Assembly (NCBI RefSeq): GCF_020829685.1
Contig: NZ_JAIVFR010000428.1
Coordinates: 1 to 6,067 of the forward strand
Reading direction: 5' to 3'
Origin: Nostoc sp. CHAB 5715
GTDB taxonomy: Bacteria > Cyanobacteriota > Cyanobacteriia > Cyanobacteriales > Nostocaceae
Length of the DNA stretch: 6,067 nt
Each line of letters begins with the position of its first letter. The first letter of the stretch is position 1. Under the pieces are notes generated by a model, which had not been told where the DNA came from, did not search any database, and was given only the letters and a program-made list of their open reading frames with translations. Made by a program: the position numbers and the translations under genes. Shown here piece after piece: positions 5,968-6,067 of the stretch.

Positions 5968-6004
5968 AAAAGCGGAGTAAGATGTTAAATTGCTCTGGTT
6001 GCAT
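5945..6004 (-). pseudogene. 5' fragment of an ArsR/SmtB-type repressor gene, truncated
   Basis: Reading leftward from ATG at 6004-6002 gives 20 residues, MQPEQFN then LLRFFKALADDS. This is the characteristic first helix of cyanobacterial ArsR-family winged-helix regulators, where F-F-K-A-L-A-D-E-S is normally followed by R-L-K-I and the DNA-binding domain. Here the next codons read PTNLDETPSA, which are simply the reverse of urtC, and the frame ends at a TAA at 5903-5905. AGAAG at 6011-6015 gives a weak ribosome site six bases before the ATG. About 20 of some 100 expected residues remain, so no effector or metal site can be judged. The match is from pattern memory over a short stretch, hence moderate confidence. 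Confidence 0.62.
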
Positions 6005-6010
6005 AACTAA

Positions 6011-6060
6011 CTTCTAATTAGACATATATCTAATTAGAAGTATATCTAATTGAAAAGTTC
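6011..6060 (-). promoter_or_regulatory. Iterated 16-bp operator-like array upstream of the repressor fragment
   Basis: TCTAATT begins at 6013, 6029 and 6045, exactly 16 bp apart. The first two 16-bp units match at 14 positions and each opens with the palindrome TCTAATTAGA; the third unit is degenerate. Bases 6011-6022 and 6029-6040 form a perfect 12-bp inverted repeat around CATATA. The array sits directly before the repressor start, overlapping its ribosome site, which is where an autoregulated ArsR-type operator would be expected. Confidence 0.5.
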
Positions 6061-6067
6061 AGATCAA

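Noticed and set aside
5973..5980. CGGAGTAA, resembling part of the direct repeat that borders the nifD excision element of heterocystous cyanobacteria, close to an interrupted urtC
   Set aside because: Only eight of eleven bases agree, the urtC break lies about 27 bases before it, and these bases are explained as Leu-Leu-Arg codons of the minus-strand repressor start. No recombinase gene is in view.
5944..6067. Left edge of a heterocyst-type excision element or an insertion sequence inside urtC
   Set aside because: The new sequence begins in the middle of another gene's coding region and shows no terminal inverted repeat or direct repeat at the break, so an ordinary element end is unlikely. 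A rearrangement or chimera fits better.
1..6067. tRNA, rRNA, CRISPR array or known riboswitch
   Set aside because: I looked on both strands and saw no cloverleaf, no regularly spaced repeat-spacer units and no recognisable riboswitch core. The tandem repeats present are short heptamers without spacers.

Overview
The window looks like chromosomal DNA of a filamentous, probably heterocyst-forming cyanobacterium (Nostoc/Anabaena/Calothrix type). The evidence is three copies of the HIP1 octamer GCGATCGC, tandem heptamer repeats between genes (the STRR class known from these organisms), a repeat of CGCCAAG units, AT-rich spacers, and urtA and urtB genes of cyanobacterial type behind NtcA-like promoter motifs. 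The assignment is inferred from these features, not from a database search.

Left part (1-971). The first 250 bases hold no gene. They carry a compound multi-hairpin repeat (1-112) and a complete 123-bp MITE-like inverted-repeat element (128-250) flanked by TAA on both sides. A leftward gene (892 to 308) encodes an FMN-binding protein of the Alr4036 branch of the pyridoxamine-phosphate-oxidase superfamily. A 79-bp AT-rich spacer separates it from a divergent rightward pair.

Middle part (972-3039). Two rightward genes sit 31 bp apart, separated by heptamer repeats: an Fe(II)/2-oxoglutarate dioxygenase of the isopenicillin-N-synthase-like type, and a DAO-type FAD-dependent amine/amino-acid oxidoreductase. 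Their substrates cannot be read from sequence. Their position beside urea transport genes suggests, without proving, a role in obtaining nitrogen from an organic compound.

Right part (3040-5946). This is the start of a urea ABC transporter operon: an upstream region with two GTN10AC motifs at suitable distance from -10-like boxes, urtA (periplasmic urea-binding protein with a twin-arginine/lipoprotein type leader), a spacer that can fold into a hairpin built from heptamer repeats, urtB (membrane permease, GTG start) and the beginning of urtC.

Broken end (5944-6067). urtC stops resembling its family after about 39 codons. From that base on, the opposite strand reads as the start of a different gene, the N-terminus of an ArsR/SmtB-type repressor, followed outward by a promoter-like zone with three TCTAATT units spaced exactly 16 bp apart. 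Two gene starts therefore face each other head-on and both are cut at the same point, with 2-4 bp of ambiguity. This is either a genuine inversion/rearrangement that inactivates urtC and the repressor, or an assembly/amplification chimera close to the end of a contig. It is the most important thing to check in the window.
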